From Rhodococcus sp. W8901 (GTDB lineage Bacteria > Actinomycetota > Actinomycetes > Mycobacteriales > Mycobacteriaceae): a DNA stretch of 64,000 nt. This document shows positions 56,243 to 64,000 of the stretch, in pieces. How positions within the stretch are numbered: the first letter of the stretch is position 1; each line of letters opens with the position of its first letter. The notes beneath the pieces were generated by a model. The model ran no database searches. It worked only from the letters and a program-made list of their open reading frames with translations, and was not told the DNA's origin. The stretch is taken from contig NZ_CP054690.1 of NCBI RefSeq assembly GCF_013348805.1, positions 5,270,001 to 5,334,000 on the forward strand, read 5' to 3'. The position numbers and the translations under genes are program-made.

Positions 56243-57022
56243 GTGAACTACCCCAACCCTGTCGACTTCACCGGCCGGTCCGTGGTCGTCACCGGAGGAA
56301 CCAAGGGCATCGGCTTCGCCATCGCCGAACACTTCCTGCGGGCCGGCGCCGACGTGCTGGTGTGTGCCCGCAACGAGCCGGAGAACCTGCCCTCGGTCGA
56401 CGGCCGCACCGCAGCCTTCCGCGCCGTCGACGTCCGCGACCCCGCCGACGCCACGGCCCTGATCCAGGATGCGGTCGATCGCTTCGGGCGCCTCGACGTG
56501 CTGGTCAACAACGCCGGCGGCTCGCCTGACGCCGATGCCGCCACGGTGTCGCCGCGTTTCGTGGAGAAGATCGTCGCACTGAATCTGCTGGCGCCGTACT
56601 ACATGGCGCAGGCCGCGAATCTCGTCATGCGCGAGCAGGAGACGGGCGGCGCGATCGTGAACATCGGCAGCGTCTCCGCACATCAGCCGCAGCCCGGCAC
56701 CGCGGCGTACACCGCGGCGAAGGCCGGCCTGCTGGCACTCACGAAGGCCCTGGCTCTCGAGTGGGCACCCAAGGTGCGCGTCAACCACATCACCACCGGG
56801 CTGATCCGCACCGAGGCCGCGGCATCGGTGTACGGCGAGGACGGCGGCGCCGCCGTCACCCGCACGCTGCCGATCGAGCGCATGGCGGTGCCGTCGGACA
56901 TCGCGAAGGCCTGCCTGTTCCTGGGCAGCGACCTGTCGACGTACGTCAACGGCGCCGACCTGGCCGTGCACGGTGGCGGCGAGTACCCGGCCCGCTACAT
57001 GGCCACACACCCCGAGATCTGA
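56243..57022 (+). CDS. Short-chain dehydrogenase/reductase (SDR)
   Basis: This 259-residue SDR has TGGTKGIG near residues 17-24, LVNNAGGSPD, Ser in IGSVSAHQP and catalytic YTAAK. GTG 56243 gives the normal N-terminus with AAAGG about 9 bases upstream; the frame is open to 56132. It is about as similar to hydroxysteroid and 3-hydroxyacyl-type SDRs as to others, and the exact substrate is unknown. Two strong hairpins follow. Confidence 0.92.
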   Translation: MNYPNPVDFTGRSVVVTGGTKGIGFAIAEHFLRAGADVLVCARNEPENLPSVDGRTAAFRAVDVRDPADATALIQDAVDRFGRLDVLVNNAGGSPDADAATVSPRFVEKIVALNLLAPYYMAQAANLVMREQETGGAIVNIGSVSAHQPQPGTAAYTAAKAGLLALTKALALEWAPKVRVNHITTGLIRTEAAASVYGEDGGAAVTRTLPIERMAVPSDIAKACLFLGSDLSTYVNGADLAVHGGGEYPARYMATHPEI

Positions 57023-57049
57023 CGCATCGCGAGTCGGCGGAAATGAAAA

Positions 57050-57090
57050 CAGCTGCGGGAGCACGATTTCGTCGAGTGCTCCCGCAGCTG
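57050..57090 (+). terminator. Strong hairpin terminator after the SDR gene
   Basis: CAGCTGCGGGAGCAC (57050-57064) pairs perfectly over 15 bases with GTGCTCCCGCAGCTG (57076-57090) around an 11-base loop, 27 bases after the SDR stop. Confidence 0.8.
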
Positions 57091-57100
57091 AAGTCGTGGC

Positions 57101-57145
57101 CGAATGTCACATGCGTTCAATTCGACTGAACGTATGTGACATTCG
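57101..57145 (-). terminator. Second hairpin, terminator of the hydratase gene
   Basis: CGAATGTCACATGCGTTCA (57101-57119) pairs with 57127-57145 over 19 bases with one G/T mismatch. It lies 10 bases beyond the stop of the minus-strand hydratase gene at 57156, so each of the two converging genes has its own hairpin. Confidence 0.75.
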
Positions 57146-57155
57146 GTCAGGGCGA

Positions 57156-57971
57156 CTAGGCCTGGAACACCGCGTAGCCGCCGGAGATCGCAGCCTTGCC
57201 CTCGCGGACGAGCTCGAACGACAGACCCGACGCGTCGCCCCATGCCTGCAGATCCGCGGTGTCGCCGGGGAACATCGGCGCGGCGAAGCGGCCCTGCAGC
57301 TCGGTCAGGTCGGCCGGGTGCACCCCGAGCTCCTTCGCGAGCGGCAGCGTCGACGCGGCGAGCGTGCACAGTCCGTGCATGATCGGGCGCGGCTGTCCGA
57401 TGCCGGCGGCGGCCGCCGGATCGATGTGGATGTGGTGGCGGTCGCCGGTGAGGCGGTACAGCGCGGCCACGTTGAACGCGGTCTCGAGCTGGGCCGTCAC
57501 GTTGGCGTCACCCTCCGGCGCCGGCGGCTTGGACGGGCCACGCTCGCCACCGAATCCGCCTGCGCCCGGGGCGAACAGGGACCAGGTCGCCACGAAGTAC
57601 TCGCACTCGACCTTGACCTCGAACACCGCCGCGGCGCCCTTGTCCCAGACCTCGCCGACACTGGCCTTCAGCGTGACCTCACCGCTGCGGGGCAGCGGTG
57701 CGAGCACCTTCAGCTCCTGCGAGCCGTGCAGCGCGGTCTTCATGTCGAAGGCGCCGCGCTGGCCCAGCTCGTCGGGGGCCCACTGGGCCAGGGTCAACGC
57801 GAACGTCGGCAGCACCCGCAGCCGGTCCTCCATCACGAGGTCCAGATCGGTGGCCTTCGCACCCACGGCGAGCGCGTACAGGATCGCGTCGCGCTCGTCG
57901 TAGCTCACCGTGCGGGTGCCGAGGTCGACCCCACGCCACGCGCCGGCCGGCTTCTGCTCCACTGCCGTCAT
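57156..57971 (-). CDS. Double-hotdog MaoC-type enoyl-CoA hydratase
   Basis: This 271-residue protein has two hotdog domains. The C-terminal one carries the hydratase-2 motif YRLTGDRHHIHIDPAAAAG with catalytic Asp and His, then HGLCTLA; the N-terminal one lacks it, as in eukaryote-like MFE-2 hydratases and the mycobacterial steroid-cluster protein Rv3538. It should add water to a trans-2-enoyl-CoA. It follows the Ltp2-like gene by 25 bases on the same strand and is probably the last gene of the steroid-type operon. Confidence 0.9.
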   Translation of the reverse strand: MTAVEQKPAGAWRGVDLGTRTVSYDERDAILYALAVGAKATDLDLVMEDRLRVLPTFALTLAQWAPDELGQRGAFDMKTALHGSQELKVLAPLPRSGEVTLKASVGEVWDKGAAAVFEVKVECEYFVATWSLFAPGAGGFGGERGPSKPPAPEGDANVTAQLETAFNVAALYRLTGDRHHIHIDPAAAAGIGQPRPIMHGLCTLAASTLPLAKELGVHPADLTELQGRFAAPMFPGDTADLQAWGDASGLSFELVREGKAAISGGYAVFQA

Positions 57972-57996
57972 TCTTCGGTCCTTCCAGGTAATTCGG

Positions 57997-59175
57997 TCAG
58001 GCGACGCCGAGAATCAGGCCGGACGTGGGAACCGCGGTTCCCGCCGTGACGAGCATGTTCTCGACGTTCTCGGGCTGGTTGGTGGACGTGCCCCGCAGCA
58101 CCCGGACCGCCTCGGCGATGCCGTTGACGCCGTGCAGGTACGCCTCACCGACCTGGCCGCCGTGCGTGTTGCTCGGCAGCCGTCCACCGATCTCCAGATT
58201 GCCCTCGCGGATGAAGTCCTTGGCCTCGCCGGGACGGCAGAAACCGAGTTCCTCGAGCTGCGGGAGCACCAGAGGGGTGAAGTGGTCGTAGAGGATCGCC
58301 GCATCGATGTCGTCCGGCGTCAGACCGGCCTGCGCGTACAGCTGGCGGCCGACCAGACCCATCTCCGGGATGCCGGTGATGTCGGGACGGTAGTAGCTCG
58401 CCATCATGTGCTGGTCCTTGCCCGAACCCTGCGCGGCACCCTTGATGATCGCGGGCTTGTTGCGCAGGTCCTTGGCGCGCTCGGCCGAGACGATGACGAG
58501 GGCCTGACCGCCGTCGGTCTCCTGGCAGCAGTCGAGCAGGTGCAGCGGTTCGGCGATCCACCGGGAGTTCTGGTGGTCCTCGAGCGTGATGGGCTTGCCG
58601 TAGAACCACGCCTTCGGGTTGTTCGCAGCATGCTTGCGCGCCACGACAGCAACCCGACCGAAATCCTCACTCGTGGCACCGTACTGGTACATGTACCGGC
58701 GAGCGAACATCGCGACCCACTGGGCGGGAGTCGACAGTCCCTGCGGGGTCAGCCATGCGTACGCTGCGCGGTCGGCGGTGCTGTCCATCGGGCGGTCGTG
58801 CTGACCCGCGCCGAAGCGCATTCCGGAGCGTTCGTTGAACGCACGGTAGACCACCACGACGTCGGCGATGCCGGTGGCGACGGCCATCGCCGCCTGCTGC
58901 ACCGACGCGCACGCCGCGCCGCCGCCGTAACCGATCCGGGAGAAGAACTTGAGCTCCCCGAGCCCGCAGTTGCGGGCCACGAGGATCTCGCCGTTGGTCT
59001 CCATCGTGAAGGTGGTCAGACCGTCGACCTCGGACGGGTCGATACCGGCGTCCGCGAGCGCGGCCGTGACGGCCTCGCACGCGAGCTGCAGCTCGGAGCG
59101 GCCGGACTTCTTGGAGAACTCGGTGGCGCCGATACCGACGATCGCGGCGGCACCCGAGAGCGGGCTGACGGCCAT
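57997..59175 (-). CDS. Ltp2-like thiolase-fold lipid-transfer protein/aldolase
   Basis: This 392-residue thiolase-superfamily protein resembles SCPx/Ltp2 enzymes. In mycobacteria Ltp2 acts as a retro-aldolase with the DUF35 domain of ChsH2, releasing propionyl-CoA from the steroid ring side chain (established for Ltp2). Seen are GIGATEFSKKSGRS at the start, ACASVQQAAMAVATG around the Cys position, and HTHGGQ-like NTHGGQVGEAYLHG near the C-terminus. The gene overlaps the ChsH1-like stop by one base (TGATG at 59173-59177). The ChsH1/ChsH2 neighbours support this role. Confidence 0.88.
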   Translation of the reverse strand: MAVSPLSGAAAIVGIGATEFSKKSGRSELQLACEAVTAALADAGIDPSEVDGLTTFTMETNGEILVARNCGLGELKFFSRIGYGGGAACASVQQAAMAVATGIADVVVVYRAFNERSGMRFGAGQHDRPMDSTADRAAYAWLTPQGLSTPAQWVAMFARRYMYQYGATSEDFGRVAVVARKHAANNPKAWFYGKPITLEDHQNSRWIAEPLHLLDCCQETDGGQALVIVSAERAKDLRNKPAIIKGAAQGSGKDQHMMASYYRPDITGIPEMGLVGRQLYAQAGLTPDDIDAAILYDHFTPLVLPQLEELGFCRPGEAKDFIREGNLEIGGRLPSNTHGGQVGEAYLHGVNGIAEAVRVLRGTSTNQPENVENMLVTAGTAVPTSGLILGVA

Positions 59176-59624
59176 CAGGCGTCCTTTCCTTCGCTGGCAG
59201 CGGGGTACGCGACCGTGACGGTGCCGGCGAGGTGGTTGCCGAGGCTGTTCGCGCCCTGCACCTTCACCTCGACGAGGCCGTTCTCCTTCGAGACGACCTC
59301 ACCGGTCATGGTCATGGTGTCGCCCGGGTAGTTCGGGGCGCCCAGACGGATCTTCACCCGGCGCACCGTCGCGAACGGCCCTGCCCAGTCGGTGACGAAC
59401 CGCCCCGCCAGCCCGTTGCTGGTGAGGATGTTCATGAACACGTCCTTGGAGCCGCGCTCGCGCGCCAGCTCGGGATCGTGATGCACGTCCTGGAAGTCGC
59501 GCGTCGCGATCGCGGTGGACACGATGAGCGTGCGGGTCAACGGGATCGCCAGCTCGGGCAGCACCTCGCCGACCGCGATGTCGTCGTAGCTGCGCCCGGT
59601 CAGCGCGGGCACGGTGGTGGTCAT
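59175..59624 (-). CDS. ChsH1-like MaoC hydratase subunit
   Basis: This 149-residue single-hotdog protein contains RDFQDVHHDPELARERG, a hydratase-2 type motif with Asp and His, and SNGLAGRFVTDW. In the igr operon ChsH1 forms a complex with ChsH2 to hydrate the steroid side-chain enoyl-CoA (established). ATG 59624 overlaps the acyl-CoA dehydrogenase stop (ATGA 59621-59624) and its stop overlaps the ltp2-like start. Confidence 0.87.
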   Translation of the reverse strand: MTTTVPALTGRSYDDIAVGEVLPELAIPLTRTLIVSTAIATRDFQDVHHDPELARERGSKDVFMNILTSNGLAGRFVTDWAGPFATVRRVKIRLGAPNYPGDTMTMTGEVVSKENGLVEVKVQGANSLGNHLAGTVTVAYPAASEGKDA

Positions 59625-60733
59625 GCGACCACCTCGACACCGGCGGCGAGCTGCTCGCCGAGACGGGCGAGGTCGGACGCCGAGCCACCGAGGGTGGCGC
59701 CGATCTGCTTGCCCCACAGCAGGTGTCGGTGCACCGGGTAGTCGGTGTCGACACCCATGCCGCCGTGGACGTGCGTGGTGCGGTGCACCACGCGCTGGCC
59801 GCCGTCGGTGGCCCACCACTTCGCGACGAGCACCGACGTGCCGGGTTCCTGGTCCTCGGCGAGCAGCCACGCGGCCTGCCACAGCGTCACGCGCATCGCT
59901 TCGAGGTCGATGTAGCAATCGGCCAGCTGGTGGTTGACGGCCTGGAACGTCGCGAGCGGACGCCCGAACTGCATGCGGCCGTTGAGGTACGTGACGGCCT
60001 GCTGCACGGCACCGGAGCCGACGCCGAGCTGGATCGCGGCGAGAGCGAGCTCGACGCGGTCGAGCAGCCACTGGGCGGTGTTGCCGTCTGCGGGGCCGAG
60101 CAGCTCCGCGGGAGCCGACTCGAGCGTGACGTTGCCGCAGATCTCCCAGTTGGTGGAGTGCGTCTGCTCCACCGTGACACCGTCGGCCGCCAGGTCGACG
60201 ACGAACAGCGCCGCACCGGACGGCGTGGTGGCCGAGACGATCGCGCGGTCCGCGACGTGCGTGATCGGGACGACGGCCTTGGCGCCGGTCAGCGTCCACT
60301 GGCCGCCGGCCTCGGTGGCCGTGGTCTGCGGGTCGCCCGCGACGTACGGGCCGAACTCCTCGAGACCGATCGTCAGGAAGCTCGTGCCCTCGGCGACACC
60401 GGGAACCAGCGCGGTGCGCTGGGCGTCGGAGCCGAACTCGGCGACCGCGAGGGCCGCGAGGGCCGACTGCCAGATCGGCACGGGCGCAACGTGGCGGCCC
60501 TGCTGCTCGAGCAGCACGTACAGCTCGGACAGGCCCATGCCGCCGCCGCCGAGATCCTCGGGCAGCGCGATGCCGAGCAGGCCCGTGTTCGCGAGTTCGC
60601 GCCACAGGTCGCGGTCGATGCGCTCGTCGCTCAGTTCGACCTGCTTGACCCGGTCGATGTCGGCCTTGCTGGTGAAGACCTCGTCGGCGAGGTTGCGAAT
60701 CGCCTCTTGCTCTTCGCTGAAGTTGAAGTCCAT
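59621..60733 (-). CDS. Acyl-CoA dehydrogenase, beta-type subunit (FadE27/FadE28-like)
   Basis: This 370-residue acyl-CoA dehydrogenase-fold protein begins MDFNFSEEQEAIRNLADEVF and ends with the region FGRPLATFQAVNHQLADCYID and HVHGGMGVDTDYPVHR. Side-chain steroid dehydrogenases are alpha2beta2 heteromers of one subunit of this type and one of the FadE26/FadE29 type (established for mycobacteria). The catalytic Glu is not at its usual place, consistent with a beta-type subunit. The gene lies between the ChsH2-like and ChsH1-like genes with 1-3-base overlaps. Confidence 0.88.
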   Translation of the reverse strand: MDFNFSEEQEAIRNLADEVFTSKADIDRVKQVELSDERIDRDLWRELANTGLLGIALPEDLGGGGMGLSELYVLLEQQGRHVAPVPIWQSALAALAVAEFGSDAQRTALVPGVAEGTSFLTIGLEEFGPYVAGDPQTTATEAGGQWTLTGAKAVVPITHVADRAIVSATTPSGAALFVVDLAADGVTVEQTHSTNWEICGNVTLESAPAELLGPADGNTAQWLLDRVELALAAIQLGVGSGAVQQAVTYLNGRMQFGRPLATFQAVNHQLADCYIDLEAMRVTLWQAAWLLAEDQEPGTSVLVAKWWATDGGQRVVHRTTHVHGGMGVDTDYPVHRHLLWGKQIGATLGGSASDLARLGEQLAAGVEVVA

Positions 60734-61725
60734 CAGGAGTCCTCCCGTGCGGCCGGCCGGAACGCGGGCAGCGTCAGATCCGGGTCGGCGTCGATCCAGT
60801 CCAGTTCCACCGGCATGCCGATCTCGACGTCGTCCGGCGCGACGCCGGTCATGTTCGCGATCAGGCGGGTGCCCTCTTCGAGTTCGATGGTCGCCACGAC
60901 GAGCGGGTACTCGAACCCGGGGATCTGCGGATGGTGGTTGACAACAAAGCTGTAGACGATGCCGCGGCCCGAGGCGTCGACGGTGTCCCAGTCGAGCGAC
61001 TGGCACGCACCGCACATCGGTCCGGTGGGATGGCGCAGCACACCGCAGTTCGCGCAGCGCTGGATCACCAGGCGGTGCTCCTTGGCGGCCTCGAACCAGA
61101 AGGCGTTGTCGACGTTGAGCGCCGGACGCGGGCGCAGACCCGGGATCGCCCCCGAGGACTTCCCTGCCTTCTCCGCCTTCTCTGCCGGCTTCTCGACGGG
61201 CTTCTCGCTGCCCTTCGGCTTGAACCGCAGGGTGCGCCAGCGCTGCGTCGCGACGACCTCGTCGTCACCGTTGCGGTATGTCTTCAGCGTCGTGACGAAG
61301 TGCCCGACACCGAGGCCCGTCTTCTTCTCCTCGGAGATCGACTCGATCACCTCGGTGAGCGAAACCCGGTCGCCGGGAAGCAGTTCCACGAAGAACTCGA
61401 AGTCCGAGTCGGTCGCGACGACGGACGTGAAGCCCGCCTCGTCGAGCGTGGCGATCAGGTCGGTCCACACCTGCGACGGGTCGTTGTTCGCCATCTTGTC
61501 GTTGAAGGTGCGCATGGTCCACACCTGCGCCATCAGCGCGGGCGCGACCGCACCGTCACGCCCGGTGGCGCGCGCGGCGTCGTCATCGAGGTAGATGGGG
61601 CTGGTGTCGCCCATCGTCTCGACCCAGTGACGGATCATCGGGGTGTTGACCTCGTCCGGACCCCACGTCGTGGGCGTCAGGACCTGACCCTCGAATGCCC
61701 CGAGCTTGGTGAGGAATTCGCTCAC
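60733..61725 (-). CDS. ChsH2-like fusion of MaoC-type hotdog and DUF35 zinc-ribbon domain
   Basis: This 330-residue protein has an N-terminal hotdog domain (about 1-170), a Lys/Glu/Pro-rich linker (EKPVEKPAEKAEKAGKSSG, about 174-192) and a C-terminal DUF35 part with the zinc ribbon CANCGVLRHPTGPMCGAC and an OB-fold (IVYSFVVNHHPQIPGFEYPLVVATIELEEG). In mycobacteria ChsH2 hydrates with ChsH1 and its DUF35 domain supports Ltp2. GTG 61725 overlaps the upstream stop (GTGA). Length and domain order match ChsH2 (about 311 residues). Confidence 0.9.
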   Translation of the reverse strand: MSEFLTKLGAFEGQVLTPTTWGPDEVNTPMIRHWVETMGDTSPIYLDDDAARATGRDGAVAPALMAQVWTMRTFNDKMANNDPSQVWTDLIATLDEAGFTSVVATDSDFEFFVELLPGDRVSLTEVIESISEEKKTGLGVGHFVTTLKTYRNGDDEVVATQRWRTLRFKPKGSEKPVEKPAEKAEKAGKSSGAIPGLRPRPALNVDNAFWFEAAKEHRLVIQRCANCGVLRHPTGPMCGACQSLDWDTVDASGRGIVYSFVVNHHPQIPGFEYPLVVATIELEEGTRLIANMTGVAPDDVEIGMPVELDWIDADPDLTLPAFRPAAREDS

Positions 61726-62888
61726 TTGACCCTCTTCTCTCGCACCAGGCCCAGGCCCATCGTGCCGACCATGTCGCGCAGCACCTCGTTGACGCCGCCA
61801 CCGAACGTGTTGACCATGCCCTGACGGGAGATCTGCTCGATCTGACCGGCCAGCAGCGCACCCGGGGACTCGGGGCGGATGCGACCCGCGGCGCCGAGGA
61901 TGCCGAGCAGCGTGCGGTACACGTCGATGTGGGTCTCGGTGCCGTAGGCCTTGGTGGCACCGGCGTCTGCGCCGGACAGCTTGTCCGCCGCGACGGCCGC
62001 CGTCATCTTCCAGTTGAGCAGGCGCATCGCCTCGAGCTTGGCGTGCGTGCGTGCGAACTCCTGCTGCACCCACGGGATCTCGATGGCGCCGTTCGCCTTG
62101 GCCCAGTCCAGAACCTGGTGCCACAGGCCGTAGGTGCGGCCGCCGATCGCTGCGAGGCCGATGCGCTCATGGTTGAGCTGCGCGGCGATCAGCTGCCAGC
62201 CGCCGTTGACCTCACCGATGACGTCCTTCTGCGGCACCCGGATGCCGCTGTAGTACGTCGAGGTGACCATCAGGCCACCGACCGTGTTGATGGGCGACCA
62301 CGAGAAGCCGGGGTCGTCGGTGGGCACGACGAGGATCGAGATGCCCTTGTGCTTGGGGGCCTCGGGATCGGTGCGGCACGCGAGCCACACGTAGTCGGCG
62401 GTGTTGGCGCCGGAGGTGAAGATCTTGTTGCCGTCGACCACCCACTCCTCGCCGTCGAGGACGGCGCGGGTCTTGAGCGACGCGAGGTCGGTGCCGGCCT
62501 CGGGCTCGGTGTAGCCGATCGCGAAGACGATGTCGCCCGCGAGGATCCCCGGCAGGAAGCGTTCCTTCTGCTCCTCGGTCCCGTACTTCATCAGCGTCGG
62601 GCCGACGGTGTTCACCGTGACGAACGGGAACGGCAGACCGGCGCGCTGCACCTCGTCGAAGAACACGAACTGTTCCTCGATGGAACGCCCCTGTCCGCCG
62701 TACTCCTCGGGCCAGCCGATGCCGAGCCAGCCGTCCTGGCCGAGCAGCTTGACGACCTCACGGAAGTACTCGCCGCCCACGCCCTGCTCACCGGCCGCGC
62801 GGCGCTTCTCCGCAGGCAGCAGGTTCGCGAAGTACTCGCGCAGCTCCTTGCGGAGCGCGAGCTGCTCGGGGGATTCCCTCAAATCCAT
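61722..62888 (-). CDS. Acyl-CoA dehydrogenase, alpha-type subunit (FadE26/FadE29-like)
   Basis: This 388-residue flavoprotein holds the FAD-binding segment IGYTEPEAGTDLASLKTRAV (about 125-143) and the likely catalytic Glu241 in QLNHERIG, the position used in FadE26/FadE29-type steroid dehydrogenases. The C-terminus FGGGVNEVLRDMVG is typical. It should desaturate the steroid side-chain acyl-CoA with its partner at 59621-60733. It starts the operon; a 12-bp palindrome lies 20 bases upstream. By memory its C-terminal third is nearer FadE26 than FadE29. Confidence 0.9.
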   Translation of the reverse strand: MDLRESPEQLALRKELREYFANLLPAEKRRAAGEQGVGGEYFREVVKLLGQDGWLGIGWPEEYGGQGRSIEEQFVFFDEVQRAGLPFPFVTVNTVGPTLMKYGTEEQKERFLPGILAGDIVFAIGYTEPEAGTDLASLKTRAVLDGEEWVVDGNKIFTSGANTADYVWLACRTDPEAPKHKGISILVVPTDDPGFSWSPINTVGGLMVTSTYYSGIRVPQKDVIGEVNGGWQLIAAQLNHERIGLAAIGGRTYGLWHQVLDWAKANGAIEIPWVQQEFARTHAKLEAMRLLNWKMTAAVAADKLSGADAGATKAYGTETHIDVYRTLLGILGAAGRIRPESPGALLAGQIEQISRQGMVNTFGGGVNEVLRDMVGTMGLGLVREKRVK

Positions 62889-62907
62889 CGTTACTCCTCT
62901 AATACCG

Positions 62908-62919
62908 AACGACGTCGTT
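62908..62919. promoter_or_regulatory. Candidate operator of the steroid-type operon
   Basis: AACGACGTCGTT is a perfect 12-bp palindrome 20 bases before the first start codon at 62888. It lacks the AACnnGTT core spacing of KstR sites, so it points to another regulator. Confidence 0.5.
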
Positions 62920-63067
62920 TACCAAAGGCAGACAGTCGCCGGGTTCCGGGCGACTGTCTGCCTGCGTTGTCCCGGACGCTAGCGACCGAGCCGAATCCTC
63001 GGGTCACACATCTCGCACAGCGGGAATCGCGACCCAACCTGCACTCGGGCGACTCCGAGACGCCCGG

Positions 63068-63913
63068 TCAGGGCGCGGTGGAATCAGTGAAATCATTCAC
63101 CAGCTTGGGCGCCCAGACCACCCTTCCGAGAAAACGCTCGGCGTCGGGTGCGGTGGCCAGCCACACGGCCGCCGCGGCGGGCACGGTCGCCGGAACCGAG
63201 TCGAAACCGGCGTCCTCGATCTTGTCGGTACCGCCACGCGCCTTGCCGGACTCGGTGACGACGAACCCGGGGCTGAGGTTGAACGCGCGGATGCCACGTC
63301 CGCGGTACTCCGCGTTGACCGCACCGGCGAGGCGGCCGAACGCCGCCTTCGACGCGGCGTACGCCACGCCCCAACCGCCCTCGCCGGGCGCCGCCGGCGG
63401 ATCGGTGGTCGCCGAACCGGACACCAGATTGACGATCACGCCGTCACCGCCGTCGACCATCGACGGCAGCACCCGCTGGATCAGCGCCAACTGGTGCAGG
63501 TAGTTTCCCCGCACCATCACCTCGGCGTCGTCGAGGCGAAGGTCGAGGATGCGCTCCATGTGACCGGCAGTCTGGGCGTAGGCGTTGTTGACGAGGACAT
63601 CAACACGGCCCCACTCGCGCAGCACCTCGTCGGCGGCGCCGACAACCGAGTCCCGATCGAGCAGATCCATCGGGATCGGCAACGCCCGGGCCCCGCACGC
63701 CTCGATCTCCGCGGACGTGGTCTCGAGGCTGCCCGGCACCGGGAGCAGACCCTCGCCCTCCGCGCGGGTGCGGGGCGTCACCGCACCCTCTCCCTCGCGG
63801 ACCGTACGGGCGGTGATCGCAACGTCGAAACCCTTGCGCGCGAACGCGAGCGCGATCTCGCGGCCGATGCCGCGGCTCGCCCCGGTGACGAGGGCAACCT
63901 TGCGTGTCGTCAT
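63068..63913 (-). CDS. Short-chain dehydrogenase/reductase (SDR)
   Basis: This 281-residue SDR has TGASRGIG at about residues 10-17, VLVNNAYAQT, Ser in LVSGSATT and the YxxxK pair in YAASK. An insert near residues 38-60 (VREGEGAVTPRTRAEGEGLL) makes it longer than a classical 250-residue SDR. It is separated from the acyl-CoA dehydrogenase operon by 180 bases and is preceded by another gene whose stop (63915) nearly abuts its ATG (63913), so it belongs to a unit entering from the right edge. Confidence 0.9.
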   Translation of the reverse strand: MTTRKVALVTGASRGIGREIALAFARKGFDVAITARTVREGEGAVTPRTRAEGEGLLPVPGSLETTSAEIEACGARALPIPMDLLDRDSVVGAADEVLREWGRVDVLVNNAYAQTAGHMERILDLRLDDAEVMVRGNYLHQLALIQRVLPSMVDGGDGVIVNLVSGSATTDPPAAPGEGGWGVAYAASKAAFGRLAGAVNAEYRGRGIRAFNLSPGFVVTESGKARGGTDKIEDAGFDSVPATVPAAAAVWLATAPDAERFLGRVVWAPKLVNDFTDSTAP

Positions 63914-63914
63914 C

Positions 63915-64000
63915 TCACACGCCCAGGAAACGCGTCCGGCCGAACTCGACGAACTCGGCCTCGAGCGCGGTCTTGTCCTCGTCGGTCATCTGCGTGTAGA
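63915..64000 (-). CDS. C-terminal end of an unidentified protein (partial)
   Basis: The last 28 residues, YTQMTDEDKTALEAEFVEFG and RTRFLGV-stop, are encoded at the window edge. The stop at 63915-63917 lies one base before the SDR start, which indicates an operon. The fragment is too short to name a family. Confidence 0.6.
   Translation of the reverse strand, partial: YTQMTDEDKTALEAEFVEFGRTRFLGV

Overview
The window is high-GC DNA with dense genes, many ATGA/GTGA/TGATG start-stop overlaps, several steroid-type acyl-CoA genes, and a permease resembling the galactan exporter of mycolic-acid bacteria. These point to an actinomycete of the Rhodococcus/Nocardia type. This is inferred from protein families, since no rRNA or tRNA gene is visible.

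Positions 1-10,500 hold peptide/opine-type ABC transport and hydrolysis. A partial DppB-type permease, a family-5 lipoprotein binding protein, a YtcJ-type amidohydrolase and a HutC-type GntR regulator lie on the minus strand. They diverge from a second, paralogous binding protein on the plus strand. A perfect 40-bp palindrome separates that gene from an N-acyl-D-amino-acid deacylase and an HSL-type esterase, which sit behind a TetR regulator.

Positions 10,500-23,750 carry mixed chromosomal genes: a Baeyer-Villiger monooxygenase, dihydroxy-acid dehydratase (ilvD), an MHS-family MFS carrier with an acyl-CoA ligase, a secreted trypsin-like protease, an Ala/Pro-rich protein, a class III nucleotide cyclase, a TetR/MFS drug-efflux pair, and a phytanoyl-CoA-dioxygenase-like protein.

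Positions 23,800-36,900 form a large catabolic block on the minus strand. It contains a complete Dpp/Opp transporter (binding protein, two permeases, two ATPases), a thiolase, an FMN hydroxyacid oxidase, a D-2-hydroxyacid dehydrogenase, an unidentified 103-aa protein, a class II aldolase, a haloacetate-dehalogenase-like hydrolase and an amidohydrolase. The last six are coupled by 4-bp overlaps or short gaps and diverge from an IclR regulator. The block looks like an uncharacterised catabolic pathway with its own uptake system.

Positions 36,900-53,250 are accessory. They hold a transposase remnant, a flavin amine oxidase, two copies (one broken) of a DUF1648/SdpI-like membrane protein, an orphan Wzm-type permease, a GT87 mannosyltransferase, a TetR protein with an extra C-terminal domain followed by a second-type ClpX, a ClpX 3' remnant, small membrane proteins, a secreted peptidase, a decayed VWA gene, an intact IS30-family element sitting between the two arms of a hairpin, and two small secreted proteins sharing one signal peptide.

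Positions 53,300-64,000 return to lipid/steroid catabolism. An AurF-type diiron oxygenase, a frameshifted D-2-hydroxyacid dehydrogenase, three SDR dehydrogenases and a double-hotdog hydratase accompany a five-gene operon. That operon is organised like the mycobacterial igr steroid side-chain operon: two acyl-CoA dehydrogenases, ChsH2-like and ChsH1-like hydratase subunits, and an Ltp2-like aldolase/thiolase.
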